Shown: piece by piece, positions 1 to 11,462 of the stretch
Layout: every line of letters begins with the position of its first letter
How positions within the stretch are numbered: position 1 is the first letter of the stretch
Assembly: GCA_022578965.1 (NCBI GenBank)
Contig: MU400519.1
Span: 434,001-498,000 of the forward strand
DNA from: Xylaria sp. FL1777
Taxonomy: Eukaryota; Ascomycota; Sordariomycetes; Xylariales; Xylariaceae
DNA: 64,000 bases
Direction of reading: 5' to 3'
Program-made: the position numbers and the translations under genes
The notes under the pieces: generated by a model
Database searches by the model: none
Told to the model about the DNA's origin: nothing
Seen by the model: the letters and a program-made list of their open reading frames with translations, nothing else

Positions 1-410
1 CGAGCCGGCTCGCGGGAGTGCTCAGGTGCTTCATAGGAGCCGGGGGCAGAGAGGGCGGAGAGGGCAGATTGGAAGGAAGCGATGCGGCGTCACGCTTGAC
101 TGGGCTGTCGTTCTCGTCGGCTGCGGGGGCGTGGGCGTGGGCGTGGGCGGGAGGACGGAAACTGAAAGCGTTGAGTTTGTGCTTGGTGGCGTCGGCGACG
201 CGTTCAAGGGGGCGAGGACGAGCGTTCGAAGCAGCCGAGGGCTGGTTTACAGCAGAATGGCTTCTGGACTTGGGCCAGCGTTGGCGGGTCTGCGAGCGTG
301 TCCACGCCGGTTAGGAGGATCACACACTCGACGATCGGGGCATGGAGAAATGTTTTCTCACTCACCTTGAGAGAGCCGTTCTGTTCCGAGAAGGACTTCT
401 GGAGGGGCAT
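1..410 (-). CDS. 5' part of an unidentified gene, running off the left edge
   Basis: An ATG at 410 opens a 15-codon exon (410-366) ending in AAG followed by a GTGAGT donor. A CTAAC-type branch point and a CGCAG acceptor end the 76-bp intron at 290. Exon 2 (289-1) then stays open without a stop to the window edge. The visible part, about 111 residues, begins MPLQKSFSEQNGSLK and continues as basic, Ser/Pro/Ala-rich sequence with a His-Ala repeat and no recognisable domain. Such disordered starts are common on nuclear DNA-metabolism proteins. I have a faint impression of the N terminus of a Dna2-type replication helicase, but the diagnostic domains are outside the window, so no function is assigned. 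The promoter is shared with or next to that of the divergent gene at 1019. Confidence 0.6.
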
Positions 411-1018
411 GGCGGCTTGCTGCGTCTATGCGACTGGCTGGACCATGCTCATTCGGCCACAAAACCGAACAGGAGAGTAGCTAGATAGATATACATTTAC
501 ACACGTGCATGTAGTGCCGAACAGTAGGAAAGAGAGGCAGAGGTGGTTTGTGCTTGAATAGTCGGTACAAGCCAGTCTTCGAGTTGTTACAAGTTAAGTA
601 TCTACCTACATGTAGTACCTATCGTCTATGCTATCTGTCTACCTTAACCAAGGTACCTACTCTACTAAATACCTACTTAAGTACATAGGGAAGTGCGGGC
701 TGGAATGACGCGGTCAAGCGCGTCGCGAAAGTCAATAAAACGCGCCGAGCCACATAAGGCCCACAAATCGATTGTCCGGTGGGTGGGTACTGTGAGGTGG
801 GGAAACATGCCAGTGGCCGATGACCTCACAGGATGGCCCAAGCTCCTGGCTCCTCCGTCTTAGGTACTGGGTTACCGTGTAAGTAAGGTGATCTTGTACG
901 TACCTGAATCATCCCACATCTAGTCTACTCCATACCCCATACTCCATTAAGTACCAACCACCTACACAGCCTGTCCCTTTTACAATGGGAAGCACACAAA
1001 CCACATAAAGAGAAGAAG
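411..1018. promoter_or_regulatory. Divergent intergenic region with TACCTA/TAGGTA motifs
   Basis: This lies between the start of the left-edge gene (-) and the gene at 1019 (+), so it should hold both promoters. About 595-680 and 845-905 are rich in TACCTA, TAGGTA and ACATGTAGTACC motifs. No further coding sequence or RNA gene is visible. Confidence 0.45.
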
Positions 1019-1687
1019 ATGTCGGCTCCCGGAGATTCGAACGGGCCATTCGGAGAAGACAATGTCGACGACGCCCCCACCCACCACCCGCCATGGCCCT
1101 ACGTAAGCGCTTTTTCGCAGGGCCGCTTCGAGAGGAAGTTCATAGCAGACGGGGAGACCATCAACTTCGACCGCCTGCCGACGCTGCAGTTCTGGGCGCC
1201 GTGGTTCGGCGTCCCTGACGTCTACCGCGTCTTCTCCGTGCTCAGGAAGATCGAGGGTTTCGCCTCCGCTACCAAGCGTCCCGTGACCGGCACCGAGGCC
1301 AACGCCATCGGGGAGCATACCATCCACGCCGTCCGCTACTTTTCTTGGACATCGCCAATATCCTATGCCATCACCCTCGCCATAACCGTGGCCAAGAAGC
1401 GCACCTTCTCGTTTCCCTTCTATCGGCCGAAGATGCAGAAGTTCAATCCTTATTTTTTCCCTGCCCAGAGGTTCCACTTCCTGAAAGGACGGTATGCTTC
1501 TTATTTGTGGCATGGTGTGCGTTTCATTGCCTACTTGCCTTTTGTTTGGACCCCGACAGCAATTATCTTCACCTCTATATCCGAGAATTCATTCTTTGCA
1601 CATGCGCGTCGAGATCCGCGCCTTTTCACTTTGATCCAAGAGAGCACAGAGGCCCTCCAACAACGACAACGACAACAACGACAACAA

Positions 1688-1724
<37 letters not shown>

Positions 1725-2359
1725 CAAGGCGCCCAGTTAGTTTTCCGAATTCTCCGGGGACAGTTCCTCCCCAGGACCCACAACAAACCGGCGATGGAAC
1801 GTATGGAGACGGCTTTACGCCTCAGAATTATGAGAGCACTGACTATTCTGCCCAGCCAAGCAGTGCTCTCAAACGGTCCGGTGGTGCCACTGAAGTCTCT
1901 CGAGCTACGCAGCCGAAATGGACTCCAAGTTCGAGGCGTGAAGATGACGAGCATGACGGTCTCTTTGATGATGACGATGCTTCACCAGTAGCACCCTCGG
2001 CTAGGAGGCAACAGGTGGGACAAGGACAATCTAGCTCATCCAGTTCATCTTGGGACCGTATAAGACAACAAGCAAAATCCGGTACCCCGAACTGGGAGCG
2101 GGGCGACTCATCTGATCAGGAACGAGGATGGGCACGACTAAGGCAAGACAAAACACGAGAGTCCAGAGATCCCGATCCCAAGACCGACAGCTATTCCTAT
2201 TCATCTGATGATGAGGAGAAAGAAAGGCGAAATTACGAGAAAGAGCAGGCCCAAAAGGAGTTCGACGCCTTACTCGAAGCCGAAAGGCGTGGCGATGGTG
2301 GCAGAGGCAGTGGCAGTGGCGGCAGCGGCAGCGGCGGCGGTGGCAGCTGGCGAAGATGA
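1019..2359 (+). CDS. Conserved fungal protein with two hydrophobic segments and a Gln-rich, charged C-terminal half
   Basis: One uninterrupted frame of 446 residues starts at ATG 1019, after an A-rich leader. Residues 1-210 are well ordered. They include two hydrophobic stretches (SPISYAITLAITVA near 118 and a Val/Phe/Tyr/Ile-rich one near 168-190) that could be membrane segments. The family looks fungal-restricted and is often uncharacterised; I do not know its function. From about residue 215 it is low complexity: a Gln tract encoded by CAA/CAG repeats (about 1667-1722), Ser- and Asp/Glu-rich stretches, and a Gly/Ser tail. A possible intron (GTATGC...GACAG, about 1491-1560) was considered. 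I kept the continuous frame because the residues there (YLWHGVRFIAYLPFVW) look conserved. Confidence 0.7.
1667..1722 (+). repeat. CAA/CAG trinucleotide tract encoding poly-Gln
   Basis: In-frame CAA, CGA and CAG repeats, ending in about a dozen uninterrupted CAG codons, encode the Gln tract of the preceding protein. Tracts of this type are usually length-variable between strains. Confidence 0.85.
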
Positions 2360-2642
2360 GGGCGACTATACATTGTGAAGTTAAACATGGAGAAAGTTTC
2401 TCCGAGGTTCAAATCCTTGTACGACGTGTAAAGCGGCATTGTACAATTAGACGGCTCTGTAAGTTGTGTCTCAACGTCTCAACTTAATATTCCGACTATT
2501 GGCAACGGGTTTACGGACTCATGGTGTGTTTCGTATTCTAGCTATCTACTAGGCTAAATTATGTGTGCATCTTAATCTAACATAGGGGGAAAGTAAGAGA
2601 GAGAAAGAGAGAAAGAGAGACGTCAGACTCTATCTACTTGCA

Positions 2643-3937
2643 CTACGACTCCTTCGTCCATTGCTTTCCACTCCACAGACTTCCCGTTGTCCACAGCCAG
2701 TAATCGCGCCCTTTAATCAGCCACACCAGGAAGCTAGGAAACTTCATTCCCATCGCAGCACCAACCCCCTTGCTCTTCCCAATGGGTACGAGCTGTGTCT
2801 CCCGCGTATCCTCTTTGAATACCCTGTCCTCGCCTGCCACCTGCGCCGATTGACCGGCGGCCAGTAGCAAATCGCGTTTGATGTTAGCGCAGAGCACCGG
2901 TACCATAGAAAGGATATTATGTACGGCGGGCCGAGCAGCCGCCGATACGTCGCCGATAGCATAGACTCGTTGTCCGGCCCCGACGACGCGCAGGCTCGAG
3001 GGATCGGTGTTGACCCGTCCATCCGGACATCGTAGGATGTCTGAGACGAATTTCGTGTTGGGTATGGCACCCGTCGCGGGAATGTACAGGTCGGCCAGCA
3101 GGGTCTCTCCATTGTCCAGAGTCAGCGCCGCATTTGCCGCGACATCGTCAACGCCGGCTGCAGCCGGGACAACGGTCACTACTCGCGTGTTATGCACAAC
3201 ACGTACTCCAACCTTTGCTAGATAAGCTTCGCCCGTTTGTGCAATGGCTGGCCGCAGATACGGCAGGATCCGCGGGCCACCGCTCAGAAGGGTGATTTGC
3301 ACCTTTGGGCTTGACGAGGTCGAGCTCAGCCAGCCCGCCCGCCCGTTCAAATGCTCCCCGAGCTCACCCGCCACCTCAACGCCGGACGCACCACCACCCG
3401 CAACTACGATGTGCTTGGCCTTGGGTAGGGCCCCGCGGAACGCGTCCCAGCTTAACTTCAGTGCCGTCTCATCGCGAGTAAATCCTAGAAGTGGCGACGT
3501 TGTAGAAGCTCCGGTAGCGATAACCAGCGCATGGTAAGCGATCTTCAGCTCAGTGCCGCTGCTTTCGCCGCCTTTGCCAAGAAGGACTGAGACAGTTCGG
3601 TTCTCGTGGTCTAAAGCCGTGGCAGTCCCTTGCTTGAAGACGAAGCTACCGGGCGCGTATTGTGAGAAGTTCTCCGGTATGCTCACGAAGAGCTTGTCCT
3701 GCGGGAACATAGCATCAGAGATGAGAGCGCGCGGAGCAGCGGGCCGGCACATGGAGCAGCGGGCCGGCACATGGTCTGTGAAGACGTGCTGACAAGGACC
3801 ACCTGATAGGATTTTGAGTCTGGGAGCTTTGGTATGGCATGCTTTAGGAGGTAGTGTGCTGTCGATACACCGCCATAAGAACCGCCTAAGACGACGATTT
3901 TCTTCGTCTCGTCCGCCATCGACTTCTTCGGATCCAT
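2643..3937 (-). pseudogene. AMID/AIF-like FAD-dependent oxidoreductase, frameshifted by a 20-bp tandem duplication
   Basis: Family: pyridine nucleotide-disulphide oxidoreductases of the AMID/AIF2 (FSP1-like) type, NAD(P)H-using flavoproteins. The N terminus (ATG 3937) carries the FAD-binding strand VVLGGSYGG. The long downstream frame carries the second Rossmann motif VVAGGGASGVEVAGELGEH, an ATG-like motif (VIATGAS) and the FAD-contacting YAIGDV. The two parts are in different frames. The switch lies exactly at a perfect 20-bp direct repeat (3733-3752 and 3753-3772). With one copy the coding length would be 1275 nt (424 residues, normal for the family) and the local sequence would read through MCRPAAPRALISD. 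As given, translation from 3937 leaves the family after about 57 residues and stops at 3683. A 20-bp intron is not credible, so this is a recent null allele or an assembly error. The rest of the gene shows no decay. The 3' end is 283 bp from the convergent gene at 2359. Confidence 0.88.
3733..3772. repeat. Perfect 20-bp tandem duplication inside the oxidoreductase gene
   Basis: The 20-mer at 3733-3752 is repeated exactly at 3753-3772, and the next two bases (gg) also match the repeat start. The added 20 bp changes the reading frame by +2. Confidence 0.97.
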
Positions 3938-6900
3938 TTTCAAGGTAGGTAGGAAGGTAGATTGAATACGGTATTAGTATCACTAGCCACGACGGGGACT
4001 ACTAATAAAAGACTCCATGAAGATGTTCTTAACTACAACTCAATTGTAAGCAATGCTCAAACAATCATCACTACTTATATAACTTACAGATTCGAGGCTG
4101 AAACCTCAATCAGCCGTGCGAACGGACCAATGCCTGCAATTCATTTGGTCGAACAGCATGTCGAGCTTGTCCGAACAGGTGCGCATCGGCCGAAGTGACG
4201 GACAAACTCCTCCCAGTCTAATCCGTTCTTATCATGCCTCATTTAACTCGCCGCTGCACATAGTTCTCAAGTTCTCGAAATGCGTTTTGTATTCTGCGTG
4301 TATGACAACTCGTGTCGATTCCCAAGGTTCGTTCATAGACACATGCTCGGTGTGAGTTGTCGGCAACAGGAAGTAGACTCAAGGTGCCAGGCCAAAAATT
4401 ATTCACCTAGAAACGTTGGCTTGATATGTAGTATTGCACAGCTCGACTCATGGCCGTCGGTTTAATTCTTCGTTATCTTTGCAAGACTAAAAAGACCAGC
4501 AACTATAGCATTCATTCCTCAGGAGCTCCTTTCTCATCTACGATAAAAAGGATGCTTTAATACCGTCTTTCCTTGGCTGGGTAGGCTAACGAAGGCCATA
4601 CCACAAGTTTAAAATCGGGCGATCCTGTCGCTCTCTCTCTCTCTCCAGCTTAGCGATACCGGCGCAACTATCAATAATCCCGAAACTAATTATTCCAATA
4701 CGTTTCTCGCAAGCAGTTTTCTCAACGTCATCATCGCCGCGACTTTCGCGTTATAACTTACACTTGTCGCCGATCAACCGGTGCCGCTACATAGTCTGTC
4801 GAACCGATCAAAGATTCTCCGATTAGAGTCACCCAGGACGGTAGCATAATGCGATGCGAATCGCAGGGGAAGTGGCCGTCGTGGTACTGTCGCAATAAAT
4901 TGGATGCGCATCATGATGTACAGTACCATCCGTGGACATGGAATCTCTTACCAGTGGTCCGTCCCATCCCGGCGTCTTGGTTCTGAGACATGACAACTCA
5001 TGATACACAGAACTGTTAACAGCCTATTCTATCACATTCGCCGGCGTCCAATAGATGCCGGTGACAAGAACAACGGTCAGCGAGAAGGACGCCGTGCTTT
5101 AATTCGCTTCTATCTGCGCCTAGATCGTTCATCCCGCGTGTCAAACTCACGGCAGATGCTGCTATCTACATTTACGTGCCCAGCACTCAGGTTGCGAGAC
5201 GGCTTATACCACACCGAATCCTGCACGGAACTCTCGCTGGCGGGGAAAACCGGTTGTCCCTTGTCCCGTGGGGGTCTTCGTCCGCATGCAGGCTCAGCAA
5301 GACTACACCGTAAGTAGGTAGTATGCGTTGGTGATGGACATGCGATGCGGGGCGGTGGCGCCGAGATTGTCTTTACCTACCTAGATAGTCTATGAAAAGG
5401 TGTCGCATGTCCAATGACGGTAACAGGATGACATAATGAGAGTGCAGCCGCTATGCTCGTCCATCTAGCCTTGGACGGATAGACTACATACACTAGATAA
5501 AGTAGCACCGATTTACCTAGTCCAGGCATTCCAGGTATTGACAATTCCATACAGCCTGATATGAATATCATTTCGTAACAATTATCCGGGGAAAATGCGT
5601 ATTAACTAACAGTAGCGTCTCTGTCGAAGTCTATCAGTAAAGCTATGACTCCTCAGATATGACCTTACACTGTAGTCGATCCCTTCTGCTATTCTATGGT
5701 TATGTCATATCTTACCACAGCTAGCCGCCAGCCAACCTAATGTAGATGATCCCATCCAGTTTGTGTGAATCGATAGGACCCCACGCGCACACCCTTCCCA
5801 TAACCGTAACCGAGTCTGGGGGGACCCTTTGTCACCATGCCACATACTTACATATACATATAAGTAAGGTTCTCGGTAGACTCCCTACGGCGTAGATAGG
5901 TAGGGAGACACACAACCCCACAGGGGCACTCCAAAAAAAGCCTCGATGCAGTACGCTGTATACGTGTGGGACGGTGGTATCCGATCCTCACCAGCCGATT
6001 CAATCTGCAATCAAGAGCTCCATCGTCGTCGCCATGATTGGTAAAAGGCTTGTCTCTAAAGGCCAGCTCCTCGTATGGTACAAACCTTGACCCCTGCATG
6101 ACTCGGCAAGGTTGGGCTCATTACGTTAAATAATCCCCAGCCTAGCCACATCCTGGCGGCGCGGCTTTTCTATTTGGTAATGGGAGCGCAAAACCCAGTC
6201 GTTGTGGTCTGAGAGTTGCATCAGATTGGCCGGCAACCCGACGTATGGGCGCGCAGTCGTAACATGTCTCTCTGCCTGTCCCCCTCATCCATTTTCCTCA
6301 TCTATCTACCTACATGGGCTTATCATGGTGGTTCACCTTTAGGCAAGTGTACAGTACATGTCTCTCGGGTCATATTGCTCCTATCATGTTGCGGTGAATG
6401 AGCCGACGAACCCGTGTATTACAAGCGAGTGTGAGTGTGCTATTACCTGTGAATCGACCACCAGCAACCAGCGTTGCATTGTGGCCGGCCGCTCTCGGGC
6501 AATTTGGCTTCGGACTCGCAGCCACAATCAAGTCTCTCCGACGTGCTGCAAGCCGTGGTGAGCCTCCCGAGGGAGTCAAGGGCCTTTGCCTGCAAAGGCG
6601 TTGTACACGTACAAAGCCGGCTAGTTGGTCGCGTTAATCGGTCTAAGCTAGCATTATGCCATTATCAGATTTCACTAGCGAGCGTCTTCTCTTATTATCG
6701 AGTAGGTATTACAATTCGCTTCTCGTCATGCCTTCGCCTGGCCGATAAGATCGACCATCTCCGCTATCGATGGCTCTATAGTAATTCGTGCGATTGTCCA
6801 TTAGCTTGCTGCAAGAGGCATATCGGCCCTCGTCTCTCTGATCCTGGCGTCTCCTGGCCTCTCTCCTGGTCTCTGTCCTGGTCCTTGAATACCATTGAAA

Positions 6901-8063
6901 CGTCCCGAGATACACCCTCTGCTGCAGTCGTAGATAGCCAAGAGTTTCTCTATCTACGGTATCTCGTACGTAGTAGTATAGCGGTAAAAGACAACTGCTT
7001 CCCGAACCCCTCTCTCCTCTCCTTTCGCCGTGTGTCCGTTGCCAGTGAAAGGGTTCCCTCTGAAGCGAGTTACCAACCCAGTTCTTCGCCGTCTAGTCTC
7101 CTGCCACCGTTGTCTGACCACTTCTCAACGTCCCGTTATCCCGCAGAAGGGCGGCTAACATCCCCATCACCGAGACAGCTCTAGTTTGTCTCCCTATTGC
7201 ACGAGCTTGGTTCCGATCTCACCCCCCTTGTCCTTGACGCTACAGATCCCATATTCTTCTTATCACCTTGATATTGATAGCCTTCTTTTTCTTTTTCTCT
7301 CACCTACCAAACCGCTCACTCTCTCAACACGCCCGTTAGAGGCGCAGCCTCAATGACGAAGACAAGCCTAGCTTATCTAGTTTTAGCCTCCGTTATCACT
7401 TAGAACAATCAGCCTCACGATATTCCCCTCGAGATTAGTACCGGTGCCCAGGTTATACTAGGATCTATCTAGTGCCGGTCCATTTGACCTGCAGCTGTGG
7501 CTGCGGACGTGCCAAAACCCATCCAGGGTGCCTGCAGAGAACCTCAATCAGGTGTGCCATAACCAACCAAAAGCTTCAAGGGGTCCCCCCAAACAACAAC
7601 ACATCGTCATAACGTCACGCGCGCTCCCGCTCTTGTATCTACACAAATAATACACAAATTGTTTCCGCCTTTCAATCGTCAGAGCTAAGTAGGTCGGGGG
7701 CAGTCCAGACTCCTTCTCTCCGCTTAGCCACTCAGCTGCTTGCTACCCTGTAGATATCTTATCAACCATCCATCCATCCATCCATTGAGATAGGTACTTG
7801 GATTGACTACCTGGATCAGCATCCCCTTCTGCGGTCCATAGCTAGCCTCGAGTAGAGGCGGTGGATCGACTATCTGCAATCCCTCGTGGCTGCTATTGCA
7901 TTGGGTTGGCCGACAGCTGCACCATAAGCAAGTCGATCTTATACCTCGTCTATAACAGCACCCTTATCGGGCTTCGGCGAGCAGCACGGCTACCCATTGG
8001 GACGGATCTATCCTTCCCACCCACAACTTTCTTATCGACGATTGGAGCACACGTGCCTGGCTC
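3938..8063. other. 4.1-kb region without a recognisable gene; the right part is probably the leader and promoter of the regulator at 8064
   Basis: It contains a CT dinucleotide run (about 4629-4646), scattered TAGGTA motifs (5310-5400, 5870-5905) and a CCAT tetranucleotide run (about 7767-7786). Pyrimidine-rich blocks at 6990-7330 and 7680-7800 resemble fungal promoter or leader sequence. A long open frame at 6474-7184 has no ATG start and no protein-like composition. If transcription starts upstream of 7350, a 16-codon upstream ORF (ATG 7353, stop ending at 7403) would precede the regulator. Confidence 0.5.
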
Positions 8064-10403
8064 ATGATTGTTGAGTTCTCGCCGTTGGCTATGTCGAAAC
8101 CAGGCGTCGTCCCCAGGACGGCTCCCATTGCCATTGCCCCCAAAACTTCACATCAACCCCCCGGCCTGCCGTTTCGGCATAGTCATGCAAATAGAGAAGA
8201 CGCATACATGAGTAGTGTGACGGGCAACGACTCCGCCGATTCCGACTCGGCTCTGAGCGGGACGGTGACACCGTGTGAGGCCTGTGCTCTTCGCGGATCC
8301 AAGTGCGTTGTAGGCGACGAGGAGGACAAGTGCGTGTCCTGCCAGGCCCGGGGTGTCGAGTGCTCTTTATGCCAGAGCCCGCCGCCTCGAAAAAGAAAGC
8401 TGGCGCGCGACCTGGCCGATGAGAGCAATGGCCACAGAGGGTAAGGATTCACCGAGTTTTTCCTGTTTGACCCCCATGCCCGCAATGCGTTATCATGCTG
8501 TTGGGCCCTCGTCCATACCGCACCACCCGGGGAAACACGGTTTACTAATACGCCATTGGCTGGTTGCAGCTCGCCTGGTCGGTCAGATAACAGACGACTG
8601 CGGCAGCACGCGCCCAGTCTGTCCAGCACGGCCGCAAGCAATTCTCTCATTGAAGAAATGGCCAACTTCGGAGGACCAATCCTGCTCAAGCGCACCCTCG
8701 GCCTTCAAGAAGACCGGTATAGCCAGTATATCGGCCCGACCACAGACTTCGAGCCTTCCTTGATCAATCTCTCACCGTTCGACCCGCAGGACGAGAGTCT
8801 TCTCGCTCGAGGGACCCTTCGAAAGGTCAGTGACCATGACACGTTCCTGATGTTGCCGGACGCCGCGACGCCTGGATATGACCACCAATTCGACGACGTG
8901 GACGACATCGAGCGTATTGTCGCCCCCCACGGCCGGGAGCTGCTTAGGCTCTACTTCGAAGTTGTTCATCCGGGCTTCCCCATTCTCCAGAAGAACGTAT
9001 TCTACGAGAAGTACGAAAGGGATCGCCACGAATTCTCGCCACCCGTCCTCGCTGCCGTGTACCTTCTCGCCATCAACTGGTGGGACCACTCGGAGGAGCT
9101 CTCGAGATGCCAGCGCCCTAATGTCCGCGAGTTGGAGAGATTGATAAGGTCGTCGCTGGCCGATGCCATGTGGCGACCTAAACTATCCACGGTACAGGCT
9201 GGCCTGCTGCTCTCGCAACGGCCCGAAGGTGACCAGTGGGCACCAACCGCCCAGCTCGTGGCTATCGCCCAAGAACTCGGTCTTCACCTCGACTGCACCC
9301 ACTGGAAGATCCCACCTTGGGAAAAGGGGCTTCGGAAACGGCTGGCTTGGGCCCTCTATATGCAAGACAAGTGGGGAGCGCTTGTCCACGGACGACCATC
9401 CCATATTTTCAGCTCCAATTGGACTGTACAGCCCCTCGCTCCCAGCGATTTCTCCGAGGCCGATTGTGACGAGAACGACCTGGAGGGCAGACAGGAAATG
9501 GAACGAGGCCAGACACTTTTCATGCAGATGGTGTACCTGTCTCAGGTTCTGGCCGAGATCCTCGAGACGTTTTACACGCTGCAAGCTATGCAGAATGTGA
9601 CGGCTGCCGGGCCGCAGGGGACTCACCTCGTTCTATCCCTGGCCAAACCTATCCAGCTCAAGCTGAAGGAATGGTACGCGGCCTTACCAGCGACCATTCG
9701 TATGGACTCTTCTTTCATTAGCAGTCCCGTTTCCTCCAACCGCCTGTCTAGCATCGGATACCTTCACCTAGCCTACTTTGCGACTGAGATTACCCTCCAT
9801 CGTCGTATCATCCGGGCGCTAGCCTCAGACTCACAGGCGATCGACCCATATCTTGAGCACATCTGTCGTAGTGCCGCCAAGGCCCGTCTGATTTCGGCCA
9901 TGGATTTTGTCAACCGTCTTACGCCTCAGCATCTTCGCGCGTTCTGGTATTTCGCTTCGAAGACCAACTTCGCCCTCATTGGCACATTTGGTTCCCTCCT
10001 CTGGGCGACATCCCCCGGCCGAGAGGAGGCCGACTGGTACCGACGGAGACTCGGCGAGTATCGATGGACGCTGAGCGTGAGCACGAAGCCTGGCGAAAAT
10101 CATCGGCTCACAGAATTCGCCATGGGAATGCTTGACATTTCGACCGGCTTACTCAAGAAGCTCCCGGAGAAACCCGAACTTAGCCGTACGGGCAGCGCGG
10201 TCGACTTCAGCAACGCAGGCAGACGCCACAGTCTGCTCTCCATGGGCATGAGCAGTATCGCGGGCGACACGTTCAGTGGATTCCACAGCGCCGATATCAG
10301 CGCTGCACAGAGTCCCGGGAGTCCGATCGACAGCAGCGAGGACGAGGATTACGAATACGAAACCTTCTCTCTGACAGCTGGGATGGCTTCGATGCGCGAT
10401 TGA
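8064..10403 (+). CDS. tamA: TamA/Dal81-like Zn2Cys6 transcription factor
   Basis: Two exons, 8064-8440 and 8570-10403. The 129-bp intron has a GTAAGG donor, a TACTAAT branch point and a GCAG acceptor. The product is 736 residues; an in-frame ATG at 8091 (MSKPGVV) is an equally likely start. A binuclear zinc cluster lies at about residues 71-100 with spacing CX2CX6CX8CX2CX6C, followed by the basic PPPRKRK. The middle region corresponds to the Fungal_trans (PF04082) domain: the HPGFPIL box, then tryptophan-rich helices. The block GGPILLKRTLGLQEDRYSQY and the following IGPTTDFEPSLINLSPFDPQ match my recollection of the TamA/Dal81 family. These are nuclear co-activators of nitrogen-catabolic genes (allantoin, GABA, urea). 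The C-terminal end is acidic (SSEDEDYEYE). Zinc-cluster assignment is secure; TamA orthology is inferred from remembered conservation. Confidence 0.85.
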
Positions 10404-11462
10404 GGGGAGTTTTTTATATAGGCAGGCAAGCAAGCAAGCGGATTCTTTAAGTCATGGTTGTGGTGCGGATATATAGGCGGACGGTCAGGGCAAATTGATG
10501 AATTGGATGAATTGGATGAAAATGCGACACGATCACGCCATATCCGCGACATTATGCAATTGGATTGCACAATCACACAGCTGACGAGCCAACATGGAGA
10601 CGATGGTTTTTTCTTGTCCCAGGCTACTATTCCCACATTTCTCTTTCTTCTTCCTTTCATGTAGTCTTTATCGGAACCACCATCCCATCTTGTTTTCGTC
10701 TCGGATTACGGATACCCACTTTAGAGTGTGTCTGGCGTCATACTCGGCATATATAGTTTTCACCTAGTCTCTATGGTGAACAACATAGATTGACGATGAA
10801 ACACTTATCATGAATAGACTAATGGCGGGCTTTTCGAGGAACGCCCTACATTCATGCTGTCTCTCCCTTAGCTCTTTCGTACGAATGTGCTTCCACGGAC
10901 TTCTTAGTCCCGTCTCACGATGAGTGAGATCCCAAACCTCATATCCATTTGACTAATATGTCGTGTGCCTGCTCTTTCTTTTACCCTCCAACATTACTAA
11001 GTGCGATTTAGCACTGAAGTCTAGACTAGAGTTAATAGTCTACTTAAGCCTGCTAGCCTACTCATGAAGAACAACGATAACATGGTAGTAAGGTTATCAT
11101 GATGGTAATATGTATTAACAGACGCAGGGACAAAATGAAAGGCTATCCGAGTAGCCTACGAAAACTAAGATGTTCAAAAACGGCGCACGCCTTCAGCGAT
11201 GAAGAAAATAGAACCGAGTTATCAAGCTGTCATTCATGACCGAGGTGTAAAAAGTAAGTAATAAGAAGACAAGGTGAAGAAGGTTGCTAATATAAATGCT
11301 ACGTTGGCTGGCGGCACGAACAATAGTCCGTGGCACAAGCCAAATACCTAGACATACATAGCCATAAATCGGCGTGCCGGTATCCAGCCAGCTCCTCGAA
11401 CTTGATTGGGACGTAAAGGTTTCAACGAAATATCGTTAACCCCCCTCTCCCCAACAAAAAGA
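10404..11462. other. Convergent intergenic region, no gene seen
   Basis: Probable 3' UTRs of the regulator (+) and the GH16 gene (-). It has a short GCAAGCAAGCAA run near 10430 and two or three GATGAATTG repeats at 10495-10520. Otherwise the sequence is unremarkable. Confidence 0.5.

Noticed and set aside
1491..1560. A GTATGC...CGACAG intron inside the first complete gene
   Set aside because: The continuous frame encodes a hydrophobic segment that looks conserved in the family. Splicing would remove it; the continuous model is preferred but not proven.
3733..3772. A 20-bp intron to explain the oxidoreductase frame change
   Set aside because: Far below any plausible spliceosomal intron length, and the segment is a perfect tandem copy of its neighbour.
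6474..7184. A 236-codon open frame upstream of the TamA-like gene
   Set aside because: No ATG start, Ser/Cys/Leu-rich composition typical of CT-rich leader DNA, no domain, and no plausible splice partners.
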